From contig JBCFYV010000024.1 in assembly GCA_039000515.1 (NCBI GenBank), positions 18,156,541-18,220,540 on the forward strand: a stretch of DNA of 64,000 nt, given 5' to 3'. The notes beneath the pieces are model-generated. The model saw nothing but the letters and a program-made list of their open reading frames with translations. It was not told the DNA's origin and did no database searches. Numbering within the stretch: the stretch's first letter is position 1; every line of letters starts with the position of its first letter. Shown here one piece after another: positions 54,331 through 64,000 of this stretch. A program made the position numbers and the translations under genes. This stretch comes from Timema cristinae. Taxonomy: Eukaryota; Arthropoda; Insecta; Phasmatodea; Timematidae.

Positions 54331-54834
54331 CTAGTGCGTATAGGAAAACAATGACCATGAGCCTGTGGTGTTTGACCTGAAATAAAGTTAGGATGATTCG
54401 CTGATAACCGACAACACGCACTGGCACTAAATAATACTAATTAAAAAAAGATAAAATTATCCGTGTTGTAACAAGCAAGGACGTCCCGGGAAATGCGCGC
54501 GTTGGTGGCACGATGGATTCCAGTGTAAGTTCTCACTATCTTTATAAAAATCAAGAGAAGCGAATGAAGAGAGTGGATTTTATCCAACTGGACAAGTATT
54601 ATCCTGCAATAAGGTTGAAATACCACCTTTTTTTTTTCACAACAAACCACTCCTATGAAACCGGATGGTCTCAAACCTTGGCCCACCAAGCTAGACATCT
54701 ATTGACCAACATCTCTACCACTTGACTTTACCAACGGGAACGTTTTCACTGAAATTTTAAATGTTCATCTATATCAGCTTTGAGAGTTTTTACAATGGAA
54801 TTGGAATTACAATTCTTTACCATAGTATTGTGAC

Positions 54835-55090
54835 CTGTGGTCTAAGGGTAAGGTGTCAGACTTCTGTGCTGGCGGCCGGGTTCAATCCTTGGTCCGGCAC
54901 AGATTTATCTGATTATCAAACCCTTCCTTCACCTCTGACAAGACATCTTGTTAATTTGGGAATGCAGGCCTCCACCGTGGTTCGGATTCCACGTTAAACT
55001 GTAGTCCTCCATTTCATCTCACCATCACCTACCGTTACACATTAGCGTAGGTGCGTATAACCCGAACGGGTAGTAAGACGCGGTGCTAAT
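54835..55090 (+). mobile_element. SINE head type 2, near full length
   Basis: Head GTGGTCTAAGGGTAAGGTGT, box B GGGTTCAATCCTTGGT, body CCTTCCTTCACCTCTGACAA, tail GCGTATAACCCGAACGGGTA-GTAAGACGCGGTGCTAA. It is followed by a broken (AAT)n. Confidence 0.92.
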
Positions 55091-55491
55091 AATGATAATG
55101 ATTACCATATTTTACTTACTCAAATAATTACTAATAATTAAAATAATAATTACTAATAAATACTCAAAATGTCTAAAAATGACGCAAACCAATACTCAAA
55201 AATTCAAAATAACAAAAAATAACCAAATAATGCATAACCTATAAAAAACATATTACTAACCAAGGGATCATGCACAGCTTTTATGTAAGCCTACACTAAT
55301 TCATTGCTGTGATCTATATGTCATCAAAATCCAGGCCCTGGTACGCAGATTCAAGTAAAATCTACGCCTGATGCATTTGATTATCATAGGCGTGCGTGGC
55401 GCAGTTCACTAGGGTGTGCTTAAAACGGAATTCCCTTTGGAGATAGAGGATTCAAGGTCATAGATATTATGGCTTAGTGAAAAGGGGAGTA

Positions 55492-55493
<2 letters not shown>

Positions 55494-55532
<39 letters not shown>

Positions 55533-55812
55533 GCACCACGTCTTACTACCCGTTCGGTTTATACGCACTTACGCTAATGTGTAATGGTAGGGTGATTGTT
55601 AGATGAAATGAAGGACCTACAGTTTAACGTGGAATCCGAACCACGGTGGAGGCCTGGCATTCCACACATTCACAAGTTGTGATTAATACACGTCTTGTCA
55701 GAGGTGAAGGAAGGGTTTGGAAATCAGATAAATCTGTGCCGAGACCGAGGATTGAACCCCGGCCGCCAGCACAGAAGTCTGACACCTTACCCCTAGACCA
55801 CCAGGTCACCGA
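55494..55812 (-). mobile_element. SINE head type 2, minus strand, full length with (ATT)n
   Basis: (ATT)n at 55494-55533, then reversed tail, body, reversed box B GACCGAGGATTGAACCCCGG and head CCCCTAGACCACCAGGTCAC. Confidence 0.93.
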
Positions 55813-55854
55813 AAATGGATACTGACTGAGTAAGAAGTAGAGATTTTAAGTGTA

Positions 55855-56129
55855 TTTTATTATTATTATTATTATTATATTATTTAGCACCGTGTATTTC
55901 TACCCGTTCGGGTTATACACTTTAAGTACTAATTACGCTAATGGATTAGGAATTGAGAAGGTTGAATTAGAGGAAGTAAACCCACATTTGCGTGAAGGGA
56001 GAGTGGAAAACCATTTAGGATAAACCACCCCCAGTTCACCCAACCGAGATTCGAACCTAAATCTCCCCGTCCTCAGCAGTCGAACTCAACACGTCAAGCG
56101 CGTTAGCCAACTACGCCAGCGAGGAGGGT
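55855..56129 (-). mobile_element. SINE head type 1, minus strand, full length with (ATT)n
   Basis: (ATT)n at 55858-55880, reversed tail TAGCACCGTGTATTTCTACC, body, reversed box B GAGATTCGAACCTAAATCTC and head CGTTAGCCAACTACGCCAGC. Confidence 0.9.
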
Positions 56130-56261
56130 TTTTTAAATGTAAAGAACATTATTTGTATTCATCAAACAAAATAAAAATAAATTTTAGTCAAACCTAAATA
56201 TTTATTTGATCAACAATTAAAGTTTACTTAAAAATACCAATTCAAATATCCAATACCCTAG

Positions 56262-56525
56262 CTCAGTCGATAACGTGTCTGTCAACTGTATTAAAGGTCC
56301 CGGATTCGATTCCCATATTGGCAACACATTTTATTATTGGTGAGATATGGGTTTAGCTTGTCACAGTGATGAATTACCGGTCGGGGACTGGGTGTTGTGC
56401 CTGCCCTATTTTTAAGTTAGATTATGGGGCATATGAAGCTACGACAGGCCTAGCCAGCCGGTAGTGGAAAATATATGGCTTGAATAAAAAACCGACCTAG
56501 GCTGGAAATAGTAATGGATGTAAAT
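56262..56525 (+). mobile_element. SINE head type 6
   Basis: Head CCTAGCTCAGTCGATAACGT, box B GATTCGATTCCC, body TTGTCACAGTGATGAATTAC, GTTGTGCCTGCCC and GTAGTGGAAAATATATGGCT. The second copy is at 50505. Confidence 0.78.
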
Positions 56526-56856
56526 ACCAACTTAAAAATTGAGATACATACAGTAGCCCCATGGCTTCTTTGGTGCTTACAACTAACTTACAGCTGACTT
56601 CTGACAGTAAACACTTGGGTATATACCTAAATTTTGACTGTCAGTAGTGACAGCTGCTAAACACATGTTTTTGCGGATCACCTTAACAATCTCAGGTTTT
56701 TTTGAGTGAAAGGGATGAGTCTCATTAATGAATAATGAGGTTTGTTTATCTGTTTCAAAGCTAAGTTGACAAAGGCTTAAGCAATTGTGAATCATTCCTT
56801 TAATTAGGGAAATATTAATTAAAGAATAATTCAAAATAGTTAGCGCTAAATTTTTT

Positions 56857-57279
56857 TAGCACCACGTATTACTACCCTTTTGAATTATATGCTTATGTAA
56901 TAATTACACCAATGGATTTTAGGGATTAGGAAAACTAGGTTTAGAGAAAGTGTACCCGCATTTTCATGGAAGTAGAGTAGAAACCCATTTTGGGAAAAAC
57001 CTCCCCAGTACATCCGACTGAGATTTTAACTTCACCCACCTCTGTGGCGTAGTTGGTTAACGCGCTTGTCGCTTTGAGCTCGACTGCTGAGGACGGGGAG
57101 ATCAAGGTTCGAATATCGGTCGGATGAACTGGGGTGGTTTTTCCTAAATGGTTTTCCACTCTCCCTCCACGCAAATGTGGGTTCACTTCCTATAATTCAA
57201 CCTTCTCAATTCCTAATCAATCAGCGTAATTAGTACTTAAAGCGTATAACCCGAACGGGTAGTAAGACGCGGTGCTAAA

Positions 57280-57313
<34 letters not shown>

Positions 57314-57382
57314 TTTAACTTCAATCTCCCTGTCATTGGCAGTCTATTCTACTGCTAGAGTAGCACCTTAGACCATGCAACA
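56857..57382 (-). mobile_element. Older SINE (type 3 head), minus strand, split by a type 1 SINE
   Basis: The left part 56857-57034 carries the reversed tail (GCACCACGTATTACTACCCT) and body. The right part 57324-57382 carries the reversed head (GCTAGAGTAGCACCTTAGAC). The duplication TTTTAACTTCA (57024-57034, 57313-57323) brackets the insert. Confidence 0.85.
57035..57312 (+). mobile_element. SINE head type 1, full length, inserted in a SINE
   Basis: Head GTGGCGTAGTTGGTTAACGC, box B AAGGTTCGAATATCGGTC, body CCTAAATGGTTTTCCACTCT, tail GCGTATAACCCGAACGGGTA-GTAAGACGCGGTGCTAA and (ATT)n. TTTTAACTTCA stands on both sides. Confidence 0.94.
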
Positions 57383-58374
57383 ACTGAAATATTAAAAGTG
57401 GACCCCCATAAAATTGATACTAATATACAGATCAGGTAGTCTTCCAACGAAGGCTATGACTAAGCCAGTGCGAATCCAATATTTTTAATTTCGATTTGAA
57501 TTCGAATCTTTGCTCACTGACTTAATTTGAAAATCGTAATCTGATATTTTAAAATAAAAACAGTTTGAATCGAATCCAAATCAAATATTTCACATTAAAT
57601 AATTGTTTGAAACTTGCCCAACTCAAATATTGAACAATGAAAATGGTTTGAGTCGAATCCAATTAGAATATTTCACAATGAAAATTATTGTTTAAATTTG
57701 ATCCAATTCGAATATTTAAACAAGAACATGGATTAAATCTAATCCAAATCGAATAATTATTCCACAGTGAAAATGTCTTGAATATAATATTTTAAAATAA
57801 CATATTATTAAACTGAAATTTATTATTAGATTATATATATAGCACCATGTCTTACTACTCGCTTGGATAATACGCCTAATTTGAATTGAGTCCAACTAAA
57901 AAAGCCTAATAATCGTTTAATGCCGAATTCCTTTAAAAAAATAGATTATTCAAATAATTGATAATAATTAAACTAATCGATTCAGAATATGGCATCTGTT
58001 TGGGTTCGAAATTTTGAATATGATACAAATCTTTAAATTTATTAAAATTCAGAGTTTCGAATCTAATTCTACCAAGATCCGTATTCAAAATTTCGAAGCT
58101 TCGTACAGGCCTAACTTATCTTTTTAGAAAATAAATGCACGCTCGTGGAGAAGTTATACTGAGATATCGTCCAAATGAGTATTATTTTCTCATTCGCCGC
58201 CCAAAACTGTCACGTTTGCATTGCGGCTACCTTGACACGCAGCACAACATTTTCACAGCACAAAATATTTCCGTTCGTCTGGTCATTTGTAAGAATGGTT
58301 CTTATCTCAGAATAAGATGACAATTCGTCCTCTATTTTCGAAGACAGTCCCCGAAGTTTTTTTTATTTGGGCTA
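57383..58374. other. No recognised gene; internal short repeats
   Basis: AT-rich, with a loosely repeated phrase like TCGAATCCAATTCGAATATT at roughly 60-bp steps (57490-57790) and a stray SINE tail at 57840-57870. A 61-codon ORF at 58135-58320 has no recognised similarity. Confidence 0.5.
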
Positions 58375-58668
58375 ATTAACGTGTACTTTCTGAACCGATT
58401 GATCATATAAGCACACGGGAATTTCTATGAGCAAGAGTGAAAGGTTCTAACAATTTTGCCGGGAAGGGTATGTTCACTTAGCATCCAGGCTTCTTTTATA
58501 GACAATAATTTACATGGGACCAACGGATTTACTTCCTTTTCGAAGGAAGTTGTGCTACGGATTTTTATCACTCAAGGAAAATCTGTTGACTCCAGCTGGA
58601 ATTGAACCCCTGAACATCGGGTCCGGAGGAGAGAACTTTACCCCAAGACCATCGAAGTCAACTAAGAC
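58375..58668 (-). mobile_element. SINE head type 4, minus strand
   Basis: Starts TTAACGTGTACTTTCTGAAC and includes AATTTTGCCGGGAAGGGTAT. Reversed box B is GCTGGAATTGAACCCCTGAA and the head is ACTTTACCCCAAGACCATCG. Confidence 0.78.
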
Positions 58669-59539
58669 TTAAGTTTCGAACATATTTTGTCTCCTATTTT
58701 GACCTCAATATGTCAACTGTCCTTTGAAATCTATATGGATTAAATACAAATGTTTTAACCAATACAATTGCTAGGCGGTAACCAGTATTTATCCCTCATT
58801 TTGAAGATTAAAAAATATTTTCTCTAGCTGCACGTATGATAGTTCACTACATTCATCTAACACCTATCCTATCACTTTCATTATTATATATTATTATACT
58901 TCATAGACCTAATTTATTGGCGCACCCAAAAAACATCATTACAAGGTATATTGTGTACAATTTTTTAAATGACAACTACCTTCTACGGTCTTACCAGTGA
59001 TTTAAAAAGTGATTGTTACCGAAAATGTCAAGAAAAAAAAATTTTCACCTTATAGTTGAATTCTGGTAACTTTTTTTTTACGGTCAACATTGATTACATG
59101 TTACTATTATTGTTTGTATTATCTTTTAGCTATAAATATTATTCATGAAAAGTGACAGTTTCAGATTGCATCACAAGAAGCATAAATAAGGGTATGTAAA
59201 CATTATTTTAGAGGAATATATAACTGTAAAAAAAAATTCCTTCTTTATTTTCTGAACTGTAGCAGCTCCGTTACTCTTGTGGGTTTTATTTCCGTTCGTG
59301 TCTCAGCGTGAAAAGATCTGCTCGTATGGTCATATAATTATAGCCATAACACTACACTTCACAGATACTCTCCTATTCGTCTCATCTCGAAGAAAGGATG
59401 GCATAAACAGATAAACTAGATTACAATGTTCATAGGAAGAACAGATCGAAGAAATGTTCTACTTGCATATATCCATACGTCAAGTCATGAGATCAACAGG
59501 TGTCACGTTTAATAGATAATATCAATATCAAATCACTTT

Positions 59540-59775
59540 GGTGGATGCGTGGTCTAACGCGCTAATCTCGTGTTGGACTATACTGCCAAAGACGGGGAGA
59601 TCGGGGTTAGATCCCGATCGGGTGTACGGAGTTTTTTCCTAAATGAGTTTTCACTCTCCCTCCACTCAAATGCGGGAGTACTTCCTCTAAATTAAGCCTT
59701 CTTAATCCCTAACCCATTAGTATAATTAGTACATAGGTGTATAACCGGAACAGGTAGTAAGACGTGGTGCTAACA
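59540..59775 (+). mobile_element. SINE head type 1/3-like
   Basis: Head GCGTGGTCTAACGCGCTAAT, box B GGGGTTAGATCCCGATC, body and tail GTGTATAACCGGAACAGGTA-GTAAGACGTGGTGCTAA. GCGT/ACGC of the outer stem has become GTGT/ACGT. Confidence 0.82.
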
Positions 59776-59904
59776 ACATAAAAATATATCACTATCTTTA
59801 AAATAACTTAAACATTTTAGTAAATTGTTTTCAATGTTGACACGAAAAATCATGTGTGTTCTCTAAAAGTGTATTCATTCCAAAATCGTACTATATAGTT
59901 GATA

Positions 59905-60135
59905 GCTCGCATCAGTGGTTACGTGGATTTAACGTCAGGTTCGTTAAGTCTGGTCTAGGTATGTTGGGAAGGTCAGGGTTCAATTACCGTACAGGTATAT
60001 TGAGGATGTTCTTTCTTAATGGTTTCCCACTATCCCTCAACGTAGATGCGGGTACATTTAATATAAGTTATACCACGATCAAAATTAAATCATTAAAGTA
60101 ATTCAAAATGCGTATAGCTCGGATGGGTAGTAGGA
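59905..60135 (+). mobile_element. Degenerate SINE with shared tail
   Basis: Box B AGGGTTCAATTACCGTAC, body GGTTTCCCACTATCCCTCAA and tail GCGTATAGCTCGGATGGGTA-GTAGGACG. Confidence 0.6.
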
Positions 60136-60454
60136 CGGGAGGGAAGAGGGGGGAGGAGTATACGAGAGGAATTAGGACAATTAGCACACGCATAATTACA
60201 CTAGTGTTTTCTTTCAGTCTCGCAATGGGGGAAAGTTTGAAATTAACACTACACATTTCTATCGACGATACAAACCATTAAGTCAAAATTAAGAAAATTA
60301 ACCAACGCAGGAGAGGGTTTACTTTGTTGTGGTTTCTCATCCCCATAACATTTCATCTTCGTTATCTTGTCTCATTATTTTAATTTGTTTAATCCGTCGA
60401 ATAAAAGATAATGGATAATATATTAATATTAATTACTAAACAAGTAAACAAACC

Positions 60455-60720
60455 TACTTCGGTGGTCTCATGTTCTGAGACTTCACTCTTGCAACAGGCC
60501 AGGCTGTAAATAACGGGGAGGTCGGTGTTAGAATTCTGGTCGAGCAGGCCTACATTAATGGTTGTTTTTTCCTAAATAATTTTCTACACTATTTACACGC
60601 AGATACTGCTACACTTCCTCAAAAATCTCAACTTTTCTCATCTCTAACTCATTAGCGTAATTAGTACATTTGTGTATAAACCGAACGGGCAGTAATAAGC
60701 TGGTGGTAAGAAAAATAATG
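60455..60720 (+). mobile_element. SINE head type 3, start of the dispersed repeat copy 2
   Basis: Head TCGGTGGTCTCATGTTCTGA, box B GGTGTTAGAATTCTGGTCG, body and tail TGTATAAACCGAACGGGCAG. The dispersed 1.2-kb repeat begins inside it at about 60536. Confidence 0.7.
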
Positions 60721-61961
60721 TAAAATCAGTTCAAAAATGTAATTATGTAATTAACTTATTTATTGTTCTATTACATACATATTTAAATATAAATTATTAG
60801 CACTCCGTATTACTACCCATTAGGGATATACATATGGGCCTATGTAGTAATTACATTAATGTGTTATAGATGTTGGATTTAGAGGAATACATTCGGGAGA
60901 TTCATGCTGTTACTAGTTCAGTAAGTTGTTGACCTCGTTCCTGCTTTGAAGGAATGTAAAACTCAGAATATACAAAACAATATTTTTACCGGTTGTTCTC
61001 TATGGGTGTGAAACATGGCATCTTATCTTACATGACGAAAACAAATCTAGAATGTTTGAAAACAAACAAGGTGCTTAGTAAGATGTGTGTTCAAAAAAGG
61101 GATAAGGCTTCTGGGGATTGGAGGAGGTTACATAATAATGAGTTACATACCCTGACATCATAATAATCAACCGAGACATTATTATAATAATCAACTATCG
61201 TAGACTACGGTGGGCAGAACATGCAACACGAATGGGAGATTCTAGAACCTTGTTCAGGGTACTACTGACTGGCAAACCCAATGGGAAGAGACCATTTGGA
61301 ATACCTTAACGCAGATGGGAATATAACATTAAAATTGACCTAAAAGAGATAGGGTATAATGAGGTGGATTGGATAGAATTAGTTCAAGATGGGGTTAGGG
61401 TGTAGTGACAGTAATAACATATAAATTTGAAGAATATTTTTAAAAATGAATCAAATCTTTTAATTGCATTTGGTACTGAGCTATGCTTAATCTATAAAAT
61501 TTAATTTTAGTAGCCAGTTTTTAGTAACCTTTAAGTAAAGACCCGCGTCGGTGGCGTAGTTGGCTAACGCGCTTGTCGTGTTGAGCTCGACTGCTGAGGA
61601 CGGAGAGATCGAGGTTTGAATCTCGGTCGGGTGAACTGGGGGTGGTTTTTCCTAAATGGTTTTCCCCTTTCTCTCTACGCAAATGTGGGCTCACTTCCTC
61701 TAATTCAACCTTCCAAATTCCTAATCCATTAGCGTAATTAGTACTTAAAGCGTATAACCCTAACGGGTAGTAAGACGCGGTGCTAAATATTATTATTATT
61801 ATCTTTAAGTAAAGGTGTCATAATAATGTATATCACTTGCCCCAAAGGGCATGTGGTCAAATGCTTCAGTTTTAAATTGTTTGATGAATATCAAAGGACC
61901 GATTTTAAACAATTGTAATTACAGTACTGACCTTATGGAAGTGACCCCAAATATATTACTA
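60536..61961. repeat. 1.2-kb dispersed repeat, copy 2 (filled-site copy)
   Basis: Very close match to 41495-42703 through the LINE family B end. It holds one SINE (61541-61802) absent from copy 1, and the match stops at 61961 where a Helitron begins. About 63 bases present in copy 1 are missing near 61438. Confidence 0.92.
61541..61802 (+). mobile_element. SINE head type 1, full length, with empty site known
   Basis: Head GGTGGCGTAGTTGGCTAACG, box B GAGGTTTGAATCTCGGTC, body, tail GCGTATAACCCTAACGGGTA-GTAAGACGCGGTGCTAA and (ATT)n. CTTTAAGTAAAG flanks both sides (61529-61540, 61803-61814) and occurs once in copy 1 (42548-42559). Confidence 0.96.
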
Positions 61962-62698
61962 CTAGCTTTTGCCAGCGACTTTGCTCGCGTTAATGTTTAT
62001 TTTGTCAATAAATTCAAGTTGTCGGTTGACACAGGAAATATGAAATTAAAAACGATGAACCTATTCGCGTTGTTGGTCAATACAGGTAGAGATAAAGAAA
62101 CATACAAACTACACAATATAAATAAGGATTAAGTGTAGGAATAGAAAAGAAGTAGCGGAGTGTGTGTCAGTAGAGTCATAGATTATGCCTTGCCGCGAAT
62201 TGAAAATCCCACTCCATCTTAAATTTTACCTACAGTTGATTAACATCCCTTATTTACTCCACTTGTTCTTGGTCATTGCAATCATGGAAACAGAATAGAT
62301 CATTATTTTAGGACGCTCCTATATACTATGTTGTATGTCCTTCCATTTGGCGCAAATACATACAAATTCTGGGCATTGGACACACGCGAACATGCTACAT
62401 ATAGCTGGCCATGGGGAAAACATGGCTTTTCCAAATGCACCCCTGCTACCTGCAATGTTTGCCCTTGCGCTTTGTTAATAGTAATAGCAAAACTAAGTTT
62501 GATTGGAAACTGGAGTCTTTTGAATTGAAATGGTAGGTCAGTGGGGATTATTGGGATTCGCGATATGATTACACTTTCCCCTTTTCCCACACCTGTTAAA
62601 ATGGTGGCACAGATTATATTTGGCCCTAATTGTGTAAGCTGAAGCCTCGTGAACGCCTGAATGAACGCCTGGAGATACAGCAATTTAAGTAAAAACAA
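61962..62698 (-). mobile_element. Helitron 3' end with helicase fragment
   Basis: The minus strand carries the C-terminal part of a Helitron PIF1-like helicase (62660-62303): RLQLTQLGPNIICATILTG, SFAITINKAQGQTL, and HGQLYVACSRVSNAQNLYVF, ending at TAA. The 3' terminus follows: hairpin GCGA-GCAAAG-TCGC, TGGCAAAAG, then CTAG at 61962. Similarity to the helicase begins abruptly near 62660, so the 5' part is missing or displaced. The terminus coincides with the end of the dispersed repeat. Confidence 0.88.
62303..62660 (-). pseudogene. Helitron PIF1-like helicase, C-terminal fragment
   Basis: About 120 residues remain of a protein normally well over 1000. NKAQGQTL and YVACSRV are the last helicase motifs of the family (ATP hydrolysis/DNA binding). 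Upstream sequence no longer matches. It cannot act alone. Confidence 0.85.
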
Positions 62699-63130
62699 CC
62701 TGAGAGCGAATTTTTTTCCACGAGTGGGTCAGTCTTCAGACGATTCTGCGGCTTGACAGAGGGGAATTCCTTCATTTCCTCCTCTTCCGTGATAGTTCCT
62801 TTCCATTTCCGTCTGGAGCGCTCATAATTTTATTTAACACATTACATAAGAGATGTCCGTAAACAAAATGGACATGTGCAAGAAATCGTGACTAATACCA
62901 TTGTGTAGTACACTTCGTATTACTGCTACTACTACTACTAGTACTAGTACTACTGGACTTGATATATTGGCTTAGTAGATTTACATGTCATGATTTGTGG
63001 ATCCTGAGTTTAGATTTATTGTTAGACAATAAAAACATAAATGTCACAGAATAATTGGTAAAAGGTTTCAAACAAGCCTTTAGTTTAGTTTCTTTACGAG
63101 TGACAAATAATAATAATAATAATAATAATA

Positions 63131-63166
<36 letters not shown>

Positions 63167-63406
63167 CCACTTTTATTTTATAAACACCTTCTAAAGCAGA
63201 TTTTCCCAAACTGTGGTACGAATACATCTACGGATACATGAAGTATTTCAGGAGGTACGTAAAGTACCATTGAGTTTTATCTACCATAGAACATATTTTT
63301 GAAAGTATTAAGCCTGATAAACATATTAAAACAGATTTTGAAACGATTTCATTCACTTTTATAGGAATTTCTTAATCTTTGTCATGGGCTTTGCCACTCA
63401 ACATTT
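62699..63406. other. No recognised gene; microsatellites
   Basis: Contains a (TAC)n/(TAGTAC) run near 62925-62955 and an (AAT)n run at 63107-63163. No coding similarity was seen. Confidence 0.6.
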
Positions 63407-63532
63407 TTCTTAGCACCACGTCCTACTACCCGTTCGGTTTATACGCCTCATATTTTTATAAGCACTGCATTTTACAACCCGTTTGGTGTTAAATGCTTAT
63501 GTACTAAATACACTAATGGTTTTAGAGACTAA
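63407..63532 (-). mobile_element. SINE fragment, minus strand, interrupted by a transposon
   Basis: Reversed tail TTAGCACCACGTCCTACTAC, a second partial tail (GCACTGCATTTTACAACCCG) and body TAATGGTTTTAGAGACTAA. It stops at TAA 63530-63532. Confidence 0.65.
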
Positions 63533-64000
63533 GGGTGCCTCAAACGTTCAGTATTACTGACAGTATGCGTAACGACGGTAATACTGTAAATCCTTCAGTA
63601 TCGAACTCAAACAGCATTTTGGTCAGTACACGTCTTAGTGGTGATGGATGGTTTAGGAAATGCATGTGTTGCAATTGTTTTAGCTTTAGGGCTGAACAAG
63701 AAAAGAAACCGGAAGCTCAGTTAAATAGTGGATTGATTGCAAAGCGTGAAAGATAAACGCGTCTAACACTAATGAAAGAATTAGATTTACGAACCCGATG
63801 ATTTCAAGAACTATTTTAGAATGATCCCCGATGTTTTTAAAGAGTTGTTGTGGTTGGTGGTTCCCAGAAGTCACAAAGCACTTCTTTATCTTTCACCTCG
63901 ACCATGGTTTATGTTATTTAAACAAATACTTAAAAGGTCTGCTCACTATAATAGATGTCTATTCGTTGATGGCTGGTGCAATACCGATGAAAATATTGTC
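63530..64000 (+). mobile_element. Probable PIF/Harbinger transposon, 5' part
   Basis: TAA at 63530 is followed by GGGTGCCTCAAACGTTCAGT, suitable as a terminal repeat after the TAA target duplication of PIF/Harbinger. Near 63767-63855 the reading TLMKELDLRT, then after a frame break DDFKNYFRMIPDVFKELLWL, matches the N-terminal block of HARBI1-type transposases (FxNFxRMxPExFDELL). Beyond 63855 similarity fades, and the element runs off the window. Confidence 0.5.

Noticed and set aside
44128..62000. tRNA genes suggested by many box A/box B matches
   Set aside because: Each match heads a SINE with a shared body and tail; none shows a clean cloverleaf with acceptor stem and anticodon loop.

Overview
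This is an AT-rich, repeat-dense stretch of a eukaryotic, almost certainly arthropod (probably insect) nuclear genome. Genes are split into short exons by long introns with GT..AG boundaries, no operon-like packing is seen, and the repeats are typical of arthropods: tRNA-derived SINEs, non-LTR retrotransposons with and without an RNase H domain, Helitrons, fold-back MITEs and DNA-transposon relics. I cannot name the species.

Region 1 (about 736-27530, + strand) is one large gene for an NRF-6-type ('nose resistant to fluoxetine') multi-pass membrane acyltransferase-like protein. Fifteen coding exons can be placed, and their splice phases agree from end to end with one exception: exon 13080-13172 needs one extra base, at a run of four A's. 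Its introns hold a 71-bp minisatellite, an ~80-bp tandem array, a fold-back MITE, a LINE whose RT active-site region is split by a SINE, and a 6.2-kb RNase H-bearing non-LTR retrotransposon. The last lies on the minus strand between a 14-bp target-site duplication and has landed inside an older LINE.

Region 2 (28214-34079, - strand) holds the last two exons of the proteasome assembly chaperone PSMD5 (S5b), convergent with the NRF gene and 683 bp from its stop. The 5' exons of PSMD5 were not found. Between and beyond are a long LINE relic (29820-31150), a P-element/THAP9-like transposase relic (36455-37135), and a 2.27-kb segment bounded by perfect 23-bp inverted repeats. That segment carries a minus-strand motif resembling a transposon-associated protein family.

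Region 3 (41490-64000) is mostly accessory DNA. The one host gene is a secreted, immulectin-like C-type lectin (45699-47352, two exons), also with an apparent one-base frameshift in a homopolymer. Around it lie SINEs of at least six head types. Three head types share one 3' tail that can fold into a hairpin and is followed by an (ATT)n tract. A ~1.2-kb repeat occurs twice (41495-42703 and 60536-61960). The second copy holds a SINE and a Helitron end that the first lacks, so the two copies act as filled and empty sites. The window ends in a Helitron helicase fragment, then a probable PIF/Harbinger 5' end.

The host genes are not functionally linked. The main story is layered transposition whose order can be read from target-site duplications and paralogous empty sites. 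Nothing here is a clear new enzymatic system. The most original leads are the shared SINE tail, the predicted pseudoknot at the 5' end of the large retrotransposon, and the 23-bp-TIR element.
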